From assembly GCF_024919295.1 (NCBI RefSeq), contig NZ_JANWTC010000001.1:186001-250000 (forward strand): a DNA stretch of 64,000 nucleotides, in the 5' to 3' direction. Source of the DNA: Corynebacterium lemuris. Lineage in GTDB: Bacteria; Actinomycetota; Actinomycetes; Mycobacteriales; Mycobacteriaceae. Made by a program: the position numbers and the translations under genes. Below are positions 41,357 to 49,696 of the stretch, one piece after another; position 1 is the stretch's first letter, and every line of letters starts with the position of its first letter. Below the pieces are notes generated by a model. It searched no databases, was not told the origin of the DNA, and saw nothing but the letters and a program-made list of their open reading frames with translations.

Positions 41357-43819
41357 GTGGCTAAATTTCTGTTCAAGCTGGGACGTTGGTCCTTTCACCA
41401 CAAGTGGATCGTCATCGTCCTGTGGCTGGTGACCCTGGCTGGTGTGGCCGGCGCCGCCGTGACCTTCCAGAAACCCTTCACCAATGATTTCCCCATGGGC
41501 AACACCCCCTCCATTGACGCGACCTACTCCCTGGTGGAGAAATTCCCGGGGGAGGGCAACCCCGTCAGCGCGGCCGGCGTGAACGTCGTCTTCGCCGCAC
41601 CCGAGGGGCAGACCCTGGCGGAACCGCAGAACTCTGCCGCCATCGACAGGGTCGTCGACCACATCGAAGCCAACCTGCCTGATCTGACGGGCACGGAGCG
41701 GTTCGGTAACCCGGTGGAGGTTTCCCCGGCCCTGCAGGACAGCGTCATCACCATGATGACGGACCAGGGGCTGCCGGAGGAGACCGCCCGCGCCGACGCG
41801 GAGAACCTGGCGATGCTCTCGGACGACGGGCGCATCGGCTACACCACCTTCACCATCGACGTCCCCTCCTCGATGGATGTCACCGACGAGCACCGGCGTG
41901 TGGTCAACGAGGCGATGGACCTGGGCCGTGAGGCGGGCGTCCAGGTCGAGGCCGGCGGCGCCGGTTTCGGTGACCCCATCACGATCAAGACGAGCAGTGA
42001 GATCGTCGGCCTGATCATCGCCTTCATCGTGCTCATCTTCACCTTCGGCTCCCTGGTGGCCGCCGGCCTGCCGGTGCTCACCGCCGTGGTCGGTGTGGGC
42101 ATCGGGGTACTGACCATCGTCATTGCCACGGCCTTCACCGACCTCAACAACATCACCCCGGTTCTGGCGGTGATGATCGGCCTGGCCGTCGGCATCGACT
42201 ACGCCCTGTTCATCCTCTCCCGGTACAGATCCGAACGGGAACGGATGCCCGCCGACGAGGCCGCCGGCATGGCGGTGGGCACCGCCGGTTCCGCGGTGGT
42301 CTTCGCCGGCGCCACCGTCATCGTCGCCCTGGCGGCACTGGCGATCGTCAACATCGAGTTCCTCACGGCCATGGGCCTGTCGGCCGCCTTCACCGTGTTC
42401 GTCGCGGTGCTCGTCGCACTGACCTTCATCCCCGCCCTGCTGGGTGTGCTCCGCGACCGCACCTTCGCCGGGCGGGTACCCGGCGTGGCCGGGAACCGAC
42501 GCAGGCGCGAGATCCGCGCGAACCGCCCCCGCCGCCAGAAGCCCACCATGGGCAACCGCTGGATCAACTTCGTGCGCAAGGCCCCGGGGCTGGTCATGGC
42601 CGTCGTGGTGCTGTCCCTGGGGGCGATGTCCTACCCGGTGCTCAACATGGAGCTGTCGCTGCCCTCGGACTCCACCTCCAACCTCGACACCACCCAGCGT
42701 AAATCCGCTGACCTCATGGCCGAGGGCTTCGGCGCGGGGGTCAACGCCCCCTTCCTGGTCATCGTCGACGCCGACGAGGTCAACGTCGACGCCCCCGCCC
42801 TGCAGCCGCTGATCTTGGCGCAGGGGGACGTCGATAAGCAGGAGGCAGCGGTGACCGCCTCCTTCCTGCACACCGTCGGCCAGCTCAAGAACGTCGGCGG
42901 GGTGAAGCACGCCCAGCTGATCTCCATGAACCCGGACACCAGCGCCGCCCAGATCCTGGTCACCCCGCTGACGGGGCCCGATGACCAGTACACCGCCCAG
43001 GTCTCCCACGCGCTGCGCGAACAGGGGATGCAGGTCACCGACGCCACCGGCGTGGAGATCGGCCTGACCGGGCTGACGGCCGTGCAGATGGACATCACCG
43101 AACGGCTTTCCGGGGCGATGCCGACCTACCTGGCCATCGTCGTCGGCCTGGCTATCTTCCTGCTGCTCGGGGTGTTCCGCTCCGTGATGGTGCCGCTCGT
43201 CGCCGGCCTGGGCTTCCTGCTCTCGGTGGGCGCGGCCTTCGGCCTGACGGTCCTGGTCTGGCAGGAGGGCCTCTGGGACCTGGTGAACACCCCCGCCCCG
43301 CTGATCTCCTTCATGCCGATCTTCCTCATCGGCGTCACCTTCGGCCTGGCCATGGACTACCAGGTTTTCCTGGTCACCCGCATCCGCGAGCACTACATCA
43401 GCCTGCGGGTGCAGGAACGGGAGAACCCCGACCCGGACACCCCGCGGGCCGTCTCGCGTCTGAACGCGGTCGACCAGTCCACCGTCGTCGGTTTCACCCG
43501 CGGTGCCCGCGTGGTCACCGCCGCCGCACTGATCATGATCGCCGTGTTCATCGCCTTCATTGACCAGCCCCTGCCCTTCATCCAGATCTTCGGCTTCGCC
43601 CTGGGCGTGGGCGTGCTCTTCGACGCCTTCTTCATCCGCATGGCGCTGGTGCCCGCCACCATGTTCCTCATGGGCAACGCCACCTGGTGGATCCCCCGCT
43701 GGCTCAACCGCCTCATCCCGCACATGGACATCGAGGGCACCGCCCTGGAGAAGGAATGGGAGGCCCGGCACGCCGCCGAGAAGGAGCACCGGAAGAAGAT
43801 GGATACAGTTAGCTCATGA
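41357..43819 (+). CDS. MmpL-family RND transporter
   Basis: 820 residues from GTG 41357. Two RND halves are visible: each has one N-terminal TM helix, a periplasmic domain, then five more TM helices. The intramembrane proton-relay motif occurs as GIDYALFILSRYRSERERM in half one and AMDYQVFLVTRIREHYI in half two, both with the Asp-Tyr pair. MmpL proteins export cell-envelope lipids such as trehalose monomycolate; which lipid is unknown here. The 3' end overlaps tgt by ATGA. A -10-like TAGACT lies near 41308. Confidence 0.9.
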   Translation: MAKFLFKLGRWSFHHKWIVIVLWLVTLAGVAGAAVTFQKPFTNDFPMGNTPSIDATYSLVEKFPGEGNPVSAAGVNVVFAAPEGQTLAEPQNSAAIDRVVDHIEANLPDLTGTERFGNPVEVSPALQDSVITMMTDQGLPEETARADAENLAMLSDDGRIGYTTFTIDVPSSMDVTDEHRRVVNEAMDLGREAGVQVEAGGAGFGDPITIKTSSEIVGLIIAFIVLIFTFGSLVAAGLPVLTAVVGVGIGVLTIVIATAFTDLNNITPVLAVMIGLAVGIDYALFILSRYRSERERMPADEAAGMAVGTAGSAVVFAGATVIVALAALAIVNIEFLTAMGLSAAFTVFVAVLVALTFIPALLGVLRDRTFAGRVPGVAGNRRRREIRANRPRRQKPTMGNRWINFVRKAPGLVMAVVVLSLGAMSYPVLNMELSLPSDSTSNLDTTQRKSADLMAEGFGAGVNAPFLVIVDADEVNVDAPALQPLILAQGDVDKQEAAVTASFLHTVGQLKNVGGVKHAQLISMNPDTSAAQILVTPLTGPDDQYTAQVSHALREQGMQVTDATGVEIGLTGLTAVQMDITERLSGAMPTYLAIVVGLAIFLLLGVFRSVMVPLVAGLGFLLSVGAAFGLTVLVWQEGLWDLVNTPAPLISFMPIFLIGVTFGLAMDYQVFLVTRIREHYISLRVQERENPDPDTPRAVSRLNAVDQSTVVGFTRGARVVTAAALIMIAVFIAFIDQPLPFIQIFGFALGVGVLFDAFFIRMALVPATMFLMGNATWWIPRWLNRLIPHMDIEGTALEKEWEARHAAEKEHRKKMDTVSS

Positions 43820-45066
43820 CAGACCTCTCCTTCACCCTCGGCACCGAACTGGAATCCGGCCCCGGCCGGCACGGCCGCACGGGTACGATCCACACCCCCC
43901 ACGGTGACATCCGGACCCCCGCGTTCATCCCGGTGGCCACCAAGGCAACGGTGAAGACACTGACCCCGGAGCAGATCCGGCAGACCGGCGCCCAGGCGAT
44001 CCTGTCCAATGCCTACCACCTCTACCTGCAGCCCGGCGCCGACATCGTCGACGAGGCCGGGGGAGTGGGGCGTTTCGAGAACTGGTCCGGGCCCACCTAC
44101 ACCGACTCCGGTGGCTTCCAGGTGATGAGCCAGGGCTCCGGCTGGCAGAAGACCATCTCCATGGACGTCGCCGAGGCCAACGCCAAGGGGCATCTGCCGG
44201 CGAAGAAGAACATGGCCAAGGTCGACGAGGACGGGGTGAACTTCACCAGCTTCATCGACGGCTCCCGCCACCGCTTCACCCCCGAGGTCAGCATGCAGAT
44301 CCAGCACCAGCTGGGCGCCGACATCCTCTTCGCCTTCGACGAACTGACCACCCTCATGGACAACCGCTCCTACCAGGAGGAGTCCGTCGAGCGCACCCAC
44401 CGCTGGGCGGCCCGCTGCCTCGACGAGCATGACCGGCTCACCCATGAGCGGGCAGATAAGCCGCTGCAGTCGCTGTGGGGCGTGGTGCAGGGCGCGAACT
44501 ACGAGGACCTGCGCCGCCAGGCCACCCGCGGACTGGTCGCGCTTTCCGACACCGCCGTGGAGCAGGGCCGCCGCGGTTTCGGCGGCTTCGGCATCGGAGG
44601 TGCCCTGGAGAAGGAGAACCTGGGCACCATCGTCGGCTGGGTCTGCGACGAACTGCCGAAGGACAAGCCCCGCCACCTGCTGGGCATCTCCGAACCGGAT
44701 GACATGTTCACCGCCATTGAGGCGGGCGCGGACACCTTCGACTGCGTGGCACCGACCCGCCTGGCCCGCCGCGGCGGCGTCTACACCCTCGACGGGCGCA
44801 TGAACCTTGAGGGGGCGCGGTTCAAGCGGGATTTCCGGGGCATCGACGAGGAATTCGGCGGCTACGTCTCCGAGAACTACTCGCGCGCCTACCTCCGCCA
44901 CCTGTTCAAGGCGAACGAGTTCCTCGGCATGACGTTGTGCACCATCCACAACCTCAGCTTCATGATCACGCTGGTGGACAACATCCGCGACTCCATCGAC
45001 GGCGGCTACTTCGAGGAGTACCGCGCCGAGTTCATGGGCCGCTACTACGCGGGGCAGCAGAAATAG
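43816..45066 (+). CDS. tgt: tRNA-guanine transglycosylase Tgt, zinc cysteines missing
   Basis: 416 residues. The TIM-barrel catalytic positions are conserved: YTDSGGFQVMS (general Asp), FAFDEL, LWGVVQG and the nucleophile FDCVAPTR. It swaps G34 for a 7-deazaguanine in GUN tRNAs. Unusually, the C-x-C-x2-C zinc site that precedes SRAYL in Tgt enzymes is EEFGGYVSENYSRAYL here, so the three Cys become Phe347, Gly349 and Ser352, while the His ligand (TIHNL) remains. Substrate-pocket positions that are Cys and Val in the Zymomonas enzyme are Leu (DEL) and Ile (GFGIGG). It overlaps mmpL by 4 nt and converges on yhhQ. Confidence 0.9.
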   Translation: MTDLSFTLGTELESGPGRHGRTGTIHTPHGDIRTPAFIPVATKATVKTLTPEQIRQTGAQAILSNAYHLYLQPGADIVDEAGGVGRFENWSGPTYTDSGGFQVMSQGSGWQKTISMDVAEANAKGHLPAKKNMAKVDEDGVNFTSFIDGSRHRFTPEVSMQIQHQLGADILFAFDELTTLMDNRSYQEESVERTHRWAARCLDEHDRLTHERADKPLQSLWGVVQGANYEDLRRQATRGLVALSDTAVEQGRRGFGGFGIGGALEKENLGTIVGWVCDELPKDKPRHLLGISEPDDMFTAIEAGADTFDCVAPTRLARRGGVYTLDGRMNLEGARFKRDFRGIDEEFGGYVSENYSRAYLRHLFKANEFLGMTLCTIHNLSFMITLVDNIRDSIDGGYFEEYRAEFMGRYYAGQQK

Positions 45067-45159
45067 GGGTTCCGGCCCGGTTTCCGGCGGGGAGTGGTGC
45101 GCAACATCTGACGGCTGTGTGACGGACGTGCGCGCAACATCCCTGCTCAATGGCTCTCG

Positions 45160-45173
45160 CTTGACGCGTCAAG
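45160..45173. promoter_or_regulatory. 14-bp palindrome between convergent tgt and yhhQ
   Basis: CTTGACGCGTCAAG is a perfect palindrome, flanked by direct repeats of GCGCAACATC at about 45100 and 45132. It is in a convergent gap, so it is not an ordinary promoter operator. Role unknown. Confidence 0.35.
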
Positions 45174-45186
45174 GTAAGATATTGCG

Positions 45187-45885
45187 CTACGCGCCCGGCA
45201 CCTGGTCGTAGCCCTCACGGCGTTTGACCCAGCCGATGACCGCGTAGGTCACCGGCAGCAGCAGCACCTCGATGAGCGTCTTCCACAGGAAACCGACGAT
45301 GACGAAGTTCAGCAGGTCCGCGCCCGTCGCGATGCCGATCACCGGCGCGGCGATGATGCAGAACAGCAGGGTGTCGCCGAACTCGCCGACCACCGTTGAA
45401 CCGATCAGGCGGGCCCACAGGGATTTCTCTCCGGTGCGCCGTTTGATGGCCACCAGCACCCAGGAGTTGAGCAGCTGGCCGACCATGTAGCCGGTCAGGG
45501 AGGCGACGACGATCTGGGGTACCAGGCCCAGGACGTGGGCGAACTCCTCCTGCGAGCCGTAGAAATCGGCCGCCGGCAGCCAGATGGCCACGTAGAAGGA
45601 CAGCACCGCCAGGATGGTCACGGCGAAGCCGGTGAAGATGGCGCGCCGGGCAGCCTTGAAGCCGTAGCATTCGGCCAGCACGTCGCCGAGGACGTAGGCG
45701 ATGGGGAAGAGGAAGAAGGCACCGTCGGTGATCAACGGGCCGATGGACACGCCCTTGGTGGCCAGGATATTGGAGATGAGGAAGACCGCGACGAAAACGG
45801 CGACGATGACGGGGTAGTAACTGGGCTGGAGGGGGATGAAACGGTCGTTCATCCCCTGCCCAGGTGCAGGTTCATTGGAAGTCAT
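45187..45885 (-). CDS. yhhQ: Queuosine precursor transporter YhhQ (VUT family)
   Basis: 232 residues with six membrane helices. The family patterns are FLISNILATKGVSIGPLITDG near the N-terminus, the PIAYVLGDVLAECYGF segment, and WVLVAIKRRTGEKSLWAR with STVVGEFGDTLLFC. YhhQ/QPTR proteins import preQ0, preQ1 or queuine. It is next to tgt and divergent from gluQ with 41 nt between the starts, forming a salvage locus. Confidence 0.92.
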   Translation of the reverse strand: MTSNEPAPGQGMNDRFIPLQPSYYPVIVAVFVAVFLISNILATKGVSIGPLITDGAFFLFPIAYVLGDVLAECYGFKAARRAIFTGFAVTILAVLSFYVAIWLPAADFYGSQEEFAHVLGLVPQIVVASLTGYMVGQLLNSWVLVAIKRRTGEKSLWARLIGSTVVGEFGDTLLFCIIAAPVIGIATGADLLNFVIVGFLWKTLIEVLLLPVTYAVIGWVKRREGYDQVPGA

Positions 45886-45926
45886 GACTGGAATATTCGC
45901 ACAACTTCCGCAGTAGTCTGTAAGTC

Positions 45927-46832
45927 ATGACTGCGCACGCCGGACGTTATGCCCCTTCCCCCAGCGGTGACCTGCACTTCGGTAATCTCCGGACGGGTCT
46001 CATCGCCTGGCTCTTCGCCCGCCAGTCGGGACGGAAGTTCTTGCTGCGGGTGGAGGATGTGGACAGCCAGCGCTCCACGATCGACTCCGCCCACCGCCAG
46101 ATCGACGATCTGCTCACCCTCGGCCTCACCTTCGACGGGGACATTCTCTACCAGTCGGACCGTTCCGCCGCCTACCAGCGCGCCCTCGACCGGCTCAGGG
46201 CCCACGGCCGGGTCTACGAGTGCTACTGCTCGCGCAAGGACGTCCAGAACGCGCCCCGCGCCGCGCACCACGTGCCCGGCAGTTACCCGGGAACCTGCCG
46301 CGAGCTTGACGACGCCGAGCGGGAGCGGCGTCGAGAAGAGCTCGCCGCCCAGGGCCGCAAACCTGCGCTGCGCCTGCGTGCGGACGTGGACACCTTCACC
46401 ATCCAGGACCGCTACCACGGTGAGTACACCACCGAGATCGATGATTTCGTGTTGCGCCGTGGCGGCCAGGACACGGACTGGGCCTACAACCTCGCGGTCG
46501 TCGTCGACGATGGCTTCCAGGGCATCGACCAGGTCGTGCGTGGGGAGGACCTCCTGCCCAGCACCCCACGCCAGGCCTATCTGGGCAGCCTGCTGGGCAT
46601 CCCCGCCCCCGAATACGTTCACGTTCCGCTCGTGGTCAACCAGGCCGGGCAGCGGCTGGCCAAACGCGACGGGGCCGTGACGCTGCGGGAGATGCTGCTG
46701 GAGGAGCCGGTGCACCACGTCATCGGCAAGCTCGCCGAATCCCTGGGCTACCCGGACGTGTTCACCCTGCATAAGCTGCTCCAGGTCTTCAACCCCGACG
46801 ACCTGCCGCGCGAACCGTTGGTGTGGCGCTGA
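45927..46832 (+). CDS. gluQ: Glutamyl-Q tRNA(Asp) synthetase
   Basis: 301 residues, a GluRS catalytic core without an anticodon-binding domain. It shows the class I signature [18 protein letters not shown] (HFGN for HIGH), the zinc site CYCSRKD ... YPGTC (C-x-C ... Y-x3-C), and QRLAKRDGA for KMSKS. The enzyme attaches glutamate to queuosine at position 34 of tRNA-Asp, so its presence implies that queuosine is made or salvaged in this organism. Confidence 0.92.
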   Translation: MTAHAGRYAPSPSGDLHFGNLRTGLIAWLFARQSGRKFLLRVEDVDSQRSTIDSAHRQIDDLLTLGLTFDGDILYQSDRSAAYQRALDRLRAHGRVYECYCSRKDVQNAPRAAHHVPGSYPGTCRELDDAERERRREELAAQGRKPALRLRADVDTFTIQDRYHGEYTTEIDDFVLRRGGQDTDWAYNLAVVVDDGFQGIDQVVRGEDLLPSTPRQAYLGSLLGIPAPEYVHVPLVVNQAGQRLAKRDGAVTLREMLLEEPVHHVIGKLAESLGYPDVFTLHKLLQVFNPDDLPREPLVWR

Positions 46833-46882
46833 GGCCTCAGGTATGTTCGGGAAAAATCGGACATTTTATGAGGTGGGTCACC

Positions 46883-47308
46883 ATGGAGCAGGATCAGACA
46901 GCCGCACGGATCGTCGCCGACACACAGGATGCGGTCATCTACGCCGACCGCAGCGGCACCGTGCAGATGTGGAACAAGGGTGCAGAGCGGATCTTCGGCT
47001 GGCGGGAGGCCGAGGCCATCGGTGAGAACCTGGACATGATCATCCCCGAGAAGCACCGCCGGGCCCACCGGCGTGGCTGGAGCCGCGTCATGGACACCGG
47101 CCTGACCCGTTATGGCGCCGACCCCCTCGCCGTGCCCGGGCTGCGCAAGGACGGCAGCATCGTCTCCCTGGAGTTCTCCATCACCCTGCTCAAGGACGCG
47201 GGCGGGGCCATCGAGGGCGTGGCTGCCATCCTGCGGGACGTGACCAAGCGCTGGAACCGCGAGCGCGCGCTGCACAAGCGGGTCGAGGAGCTGGAGGCGG
47301 CGCAGTAG
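46883..47308 (+). CDS. Single PAS-domain protein
   Basis: 141 residues from ATG 46883 after GAGGTGGGTCACC. A complete PAS fold fills the protein: DTQDAVIYADRSGTVQMWN, then AERIFGWREAEAIGENLDMIIP and a later VAAILRDVTKRW (short extracts). The C-terminus is a charged helix, possibly coiled coil. No kinase, cyclase or HTH output domain is attached. Ligand unknown. It lies 50 nt after gluQ. Confidence 0.85.
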   Translation: MEQDQTAARIVADTQDAVIYADRSGTVQMWNKGAERIFGWREAEAIGENLDMIIPEKHRRAHRRGWSRVMDTGLTRYGADPLAVPGLRKDGSIVSLEFSITLLKDAGGAIEGVAAILRDVTKRWNRERALHKRVEELEAAQ

Positions 47309-47319
47309 GAGTTCTGTGA

Positions 47320-47378
47320 TTTATCTGGTCAACTCCGGGCCGGAAATTTTGATTCCGGCCCGGAGTTGACCAGATAAA
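47320..47378. repeat. 59-nt palindromic element, copy 2
   Basis: A perfect 26-bp inverted repeat: TTTATCTGGTCAACTCCGGG at 47320 onward, mirrored by CCCGGAGTTGACCAGATAAA ending at 47378, around a 7-nt loop. It has the same length and ends as the element at 15505-15563. It is placed just after the PAS gene and could serve as its terminator. Confidence 0.85.
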
Positions 47379-47413
47379 GCTTCGGCACCCTGAAACCGGA
47401 TCCGGGGATGCAG

Positions 47414-47445
47414 AGAACCCCCGGTGAAAAATCACCGGGGGTTCT
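47414..47445 (-). terminator. Intrinsic terminator after tRNA-Ser (GGA)
   Basis: AGAACCCCCGGTGA and TCACCGGGGGTTCT form a perfect stem over a four-base loop, downstream of the tRNA on the minus strand. Confidence 0.75.
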
Positions 47446-47452
47446 GCTCTGG

Positions 47453-47538
47453 CGGAGGATAAGGGATTTGAACCCTTGAGGGTATTGCTACCCGCACGCG
47501 TTCCAGGCGTGTGACATAGGCCGCTAGTCGAATCCTCC
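47453..47538 (-). tRNA. tRNA-Ser (GGA)
   Basis: Read on the minus strand: acceptor GGAGGAT/ATCCTCC, with the anticodon loop CTGGAAC between CACGC and GCGTG giving anticodon GGA, and a long variable arm. GGTTCAAATCC is in the T arm. Confidence 0.94.
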
Positions 47539-47711
47539 TGAGCACTGCAGCAACAGCTGCTGTGTTCTCGTAAGACAGTACACAACATCGGTGGAAAAAC
47601 ACAAATCACAGGTCAGGGCGCCGAAGTGGGGGTTTGCTGTCAGGTCCTGCAGCGTTGGAGACGGTGGGGGAGTTGGCTCCGGCGGCGGGCGATGCGCTAC
47701 AGTTGTGCGCA

Positions 47712-47797
47712 GGATCCCGTGCGGCGTCCATCTTGTGAACTCCCCCAGGGCAGGAATGCAGCAAGGGTCAACGAGCTCTGACGGGTGCGCGGGATCC
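47712..47797 (+). ncRNA. ffs: Signal recognition particle RNA (4.5S/small SRP RNA)
   Basis: The conserved SRP domain is seen as GTGAACTCCCCCAGGGCAGG followed by AATGCAGCAAGGGTCAACG, matching the tetraloop and symmetric/asymmetric loops of bacterial SRP RNA. The outer stem GGATCCCG...CGGGATCC closes the molecule. It lies just before aspT, as in other corynebacteria. Exact ends are estimated from the stem. Confidence 0.85.
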
Positions 47798-47861
47798 CCT
47801 TATTTTCTCAATGCGTCTAACATTGTGGCCGTACATCCCCGATGGAAGGCAGGCCCTCAAC

Positions 47862-49133
47862 ATGACGCTCCTCGACTTCGATTCTGACCGCCTGGCACAG
47901 TTCGCGGCGCAGGTCCGCGCCGATTACGAAGAACTCAAGGGGAGGAACCTCAAGCTTGACCTGACCCGGGGCAAACCCTCCTCTGAACAGCTCGATTTCG
48001 GGGAGGCCCTCCTGGCCCTGCCGGGGGAGGACGACCACCTCGATGCGGATGGTCAGGATGTCCGCAACTACGGCAACCTCAAGGGCATCCGGGACATCCG
48101 GGAGCTGTGGGCGGAGCTGCTGGGTGTGGACCCGGAGAGTGTCTTCGCGGGGGACTCCTCCTCCCTGAACATCATGTTCGACCTGGTCACCTGGGCCTAC
48201 ATGTTCGGCACCAACGATTCGCAGCGGCCGTGGCAGGACGAGGAGAAGGTCCGCTGGATCTGCCCCGTCCCGGGTTATGACCGCCACTTCACCATCACGG
48301 AGCACCTCGGCTTCGAGATGGTGACCGTGCCCATGCTCGAGGACGGCCCGGATGTGGAGGCCATCAAGGAGCTCGTGCAGGATCCGCAGGTCAAGGGCAT
48401 GTGGGCGGTGCCGGTATTCGGTAACCCCACCGGCATCACCTTCTCGGAGGAGGTCTGCCGGGAGCTGGCCGCCATGGAGACTGCCGCCCCGGATTTCCGC
48501 ATCATCTGGGACAACGCCTATGCGGTGCACACCCTGACCGATGAGTTCCCGCCCATCTACGACGTCGTCTCCTTCGCGGAGGAGGCCGGCAACCCGAACC
48601 GTTTCTGGGCGATGACCTCGACCTCGAAGATCACGCATGCGGGCTCCGGTGTGAGCTTCTTCCACTCCTCGAAGGCGAACCTGGACTGGTACCTGCAGAC
48701 CGCCGGTGTCCGCGGTATCGGCCCGAACAAGGTCAACCAGCTGGCCCACGCCCGCTACTTCGGTGACGCGGAGGGGGTGCGCGCCGTGATGCGCAAGCAC
48801 GCCGGTTCGCTGGCCCCGAAGTTCGCCCGGGTGCTGGAGATCATGCAGAGCCGTCTCGGTGAGTACGAGGTGGCCCGCTGGACGGAGCCGGCAGGCGGCT
48901 ACTTCATCTCCCTCGACGTCATCGACGGCACGGCCTCCCGGGTCGTTGAGCTGGCCAAGGAGGCCGGCATCGCGCTGACGGGCGCGGGTTCCTCCTTCCC
49001 ACTCAAGGATGACCCCAATGACCGCAACATCCGCCTGGCACCGTCGCTGCCGCCGGTGGAGGAACTTGAGGTGGCGATGGACGGGGTGGCCACCTGCGTG
49101 CTGCTCGCGGCCGTCGAGAAGCTCGGGGCGTAG
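47862..49133 (+). CDS. aspT: Aspartate aminotransferase AspT (subgroup Ic)
   Basis: 423 residues from ATG 47862 (MTLLDFDSDR). The sequence LKLDLTRGKPSSEQLDF is diagnostic of the corynebacterial/actinobacterial AspT branch. PLP lysine is in STSKITHAGSG, and VFGNPTGITFS and WDNAYAVH bind the cofactor. It interconverts oxaloacetate and aspartate with glutamate. The frame is open to 47811, but that part overlaps the SRP RNA spacer. Confidence 0.93.
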   Translation: MTLLDFDSDRLAQFAAQVRADYEELKGRNLKLDLTRGKPSSEQLDFGEALLALPGEDDHLDADGQDVRNYGNLKGIRDIRELWAELLGVDPESVFAGDSSSLNIMFDLVTWAYMFGTNDSQRPWQDEEKVRWICPVPGYDRHFTITEHLGFEMVTVPMLEDGPDVEAIKELVQDPQVKGMWAVPVFGNPTGITFSEEVCRELAAMETAAPDFRIIWDNAYAVHTLTDEFPPIYDVVSFAEEAGNPNRFWAMTSTSKITHAGSGVSFFHSSKANLDWYLQTAGVRGIGPNKVNQLAHARYFGDAEGVRAVMRKHAGSLAPKFARVLEIMQSRLGEYEVARWTEPAGGYFISLDVIDGTASRVVELAKEAGIALTGAGSSFPLKDDPNDRNIRLAPSLPPVEELEVAMDGVATCVLLAAVEKLGA

Positions 49134-49666
49134 TGCAGCGGGAGGAGACCACCTTCTGGCTGGGCCAGCTCATCCCCGCGGAGCTTGATTTCGGGGAGGA
49201 TGCGGCGGTCGCCGACCTGGATGACGGCCAGCGGGTGGCGGTGACGGTGGGTTTCGCGGACGTCGACACCGGCCTGGTGGCCGTCGAGGGCGGCGCGGAT
49301 GTCCGTTCCGAACTGATCACCGTGGCGCGTGCGGAACGTGGGCAGCTCACCGCCGTGCTGCGGGCCGCGGCCACCCTGCTTGCCGACGCGAACGGTCTCC
49401 TCCCCGCCCAGCCCGGCACCATGATCCCCCACCTCGCCGAGAAGGCGGGTCTGCAGGGTCTTTCCGTCGCGCACGGCCTGTTCGTCCCGCCCTACCTCTG
49501 GGGCGGGGAGACCCCGCGTGTCACCGAGGAGGACCGTTTGACGGTGCTCCTGCAGCTGGTCATGCTCACCGACGCGGAGTACGCCTACGCGATGGAGGAG
49601 GGTCCCGGCGGGCTGCAGCAGGCGCTGGGTGAGGCGGGAATCGACCTGCTCGACTGGGCTCGGTGA
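49133..49666 (+). CDS. Uncharacterised protein between aspT and dnaX
   Basis: 177 residues from GTG 49133, which shares one base with the aspT stop. An acidic soluble protein with an alternating beta/helical pattern; VARAERGQLTAVLRAAATLL and VTEEDRLTVLLQLVMLTDAEY are helical stretches. The size, acidity and general pattern suggest a suppressor-of-fused-like or similar small fold, but no motif is decisive. It is probably co-transcribed with aspT and dnaX. Confidence 0.68.
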   Translation: MQREETTFWLGQLIPAELDFGEDAAVADLDDGQRVAVTVGFADVDTGLVAVEGGADVRSELITVARAERGQLTAVLRAAATLLADANGLLPAQPGTMIPHLAEKAGLQGLSVAHGLFVPPYLWGGETPRVTEEDRLTVLLQLVMLTDAEYAYAMEEGPGGLQQALGEAGIDLLDWAR

Positions 49667-49696
49667 CCCGCAGCGGCGCCGGGTAGGCTGTTGCGC

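Noticed and set aside
40799..43789. 996-codon frame antisense to the MmpL gene
   Set aside because: It mirrors the third-position GC bias of mmpL; the translation is His/Gly/Asp-rich with no fold.
45886..45926. preQ1 riboswitch before yhhQ or gluQ
   Set aside because: Only 41 nt separate the two divergent starts, with no room for an aptamer and no matching sequence.
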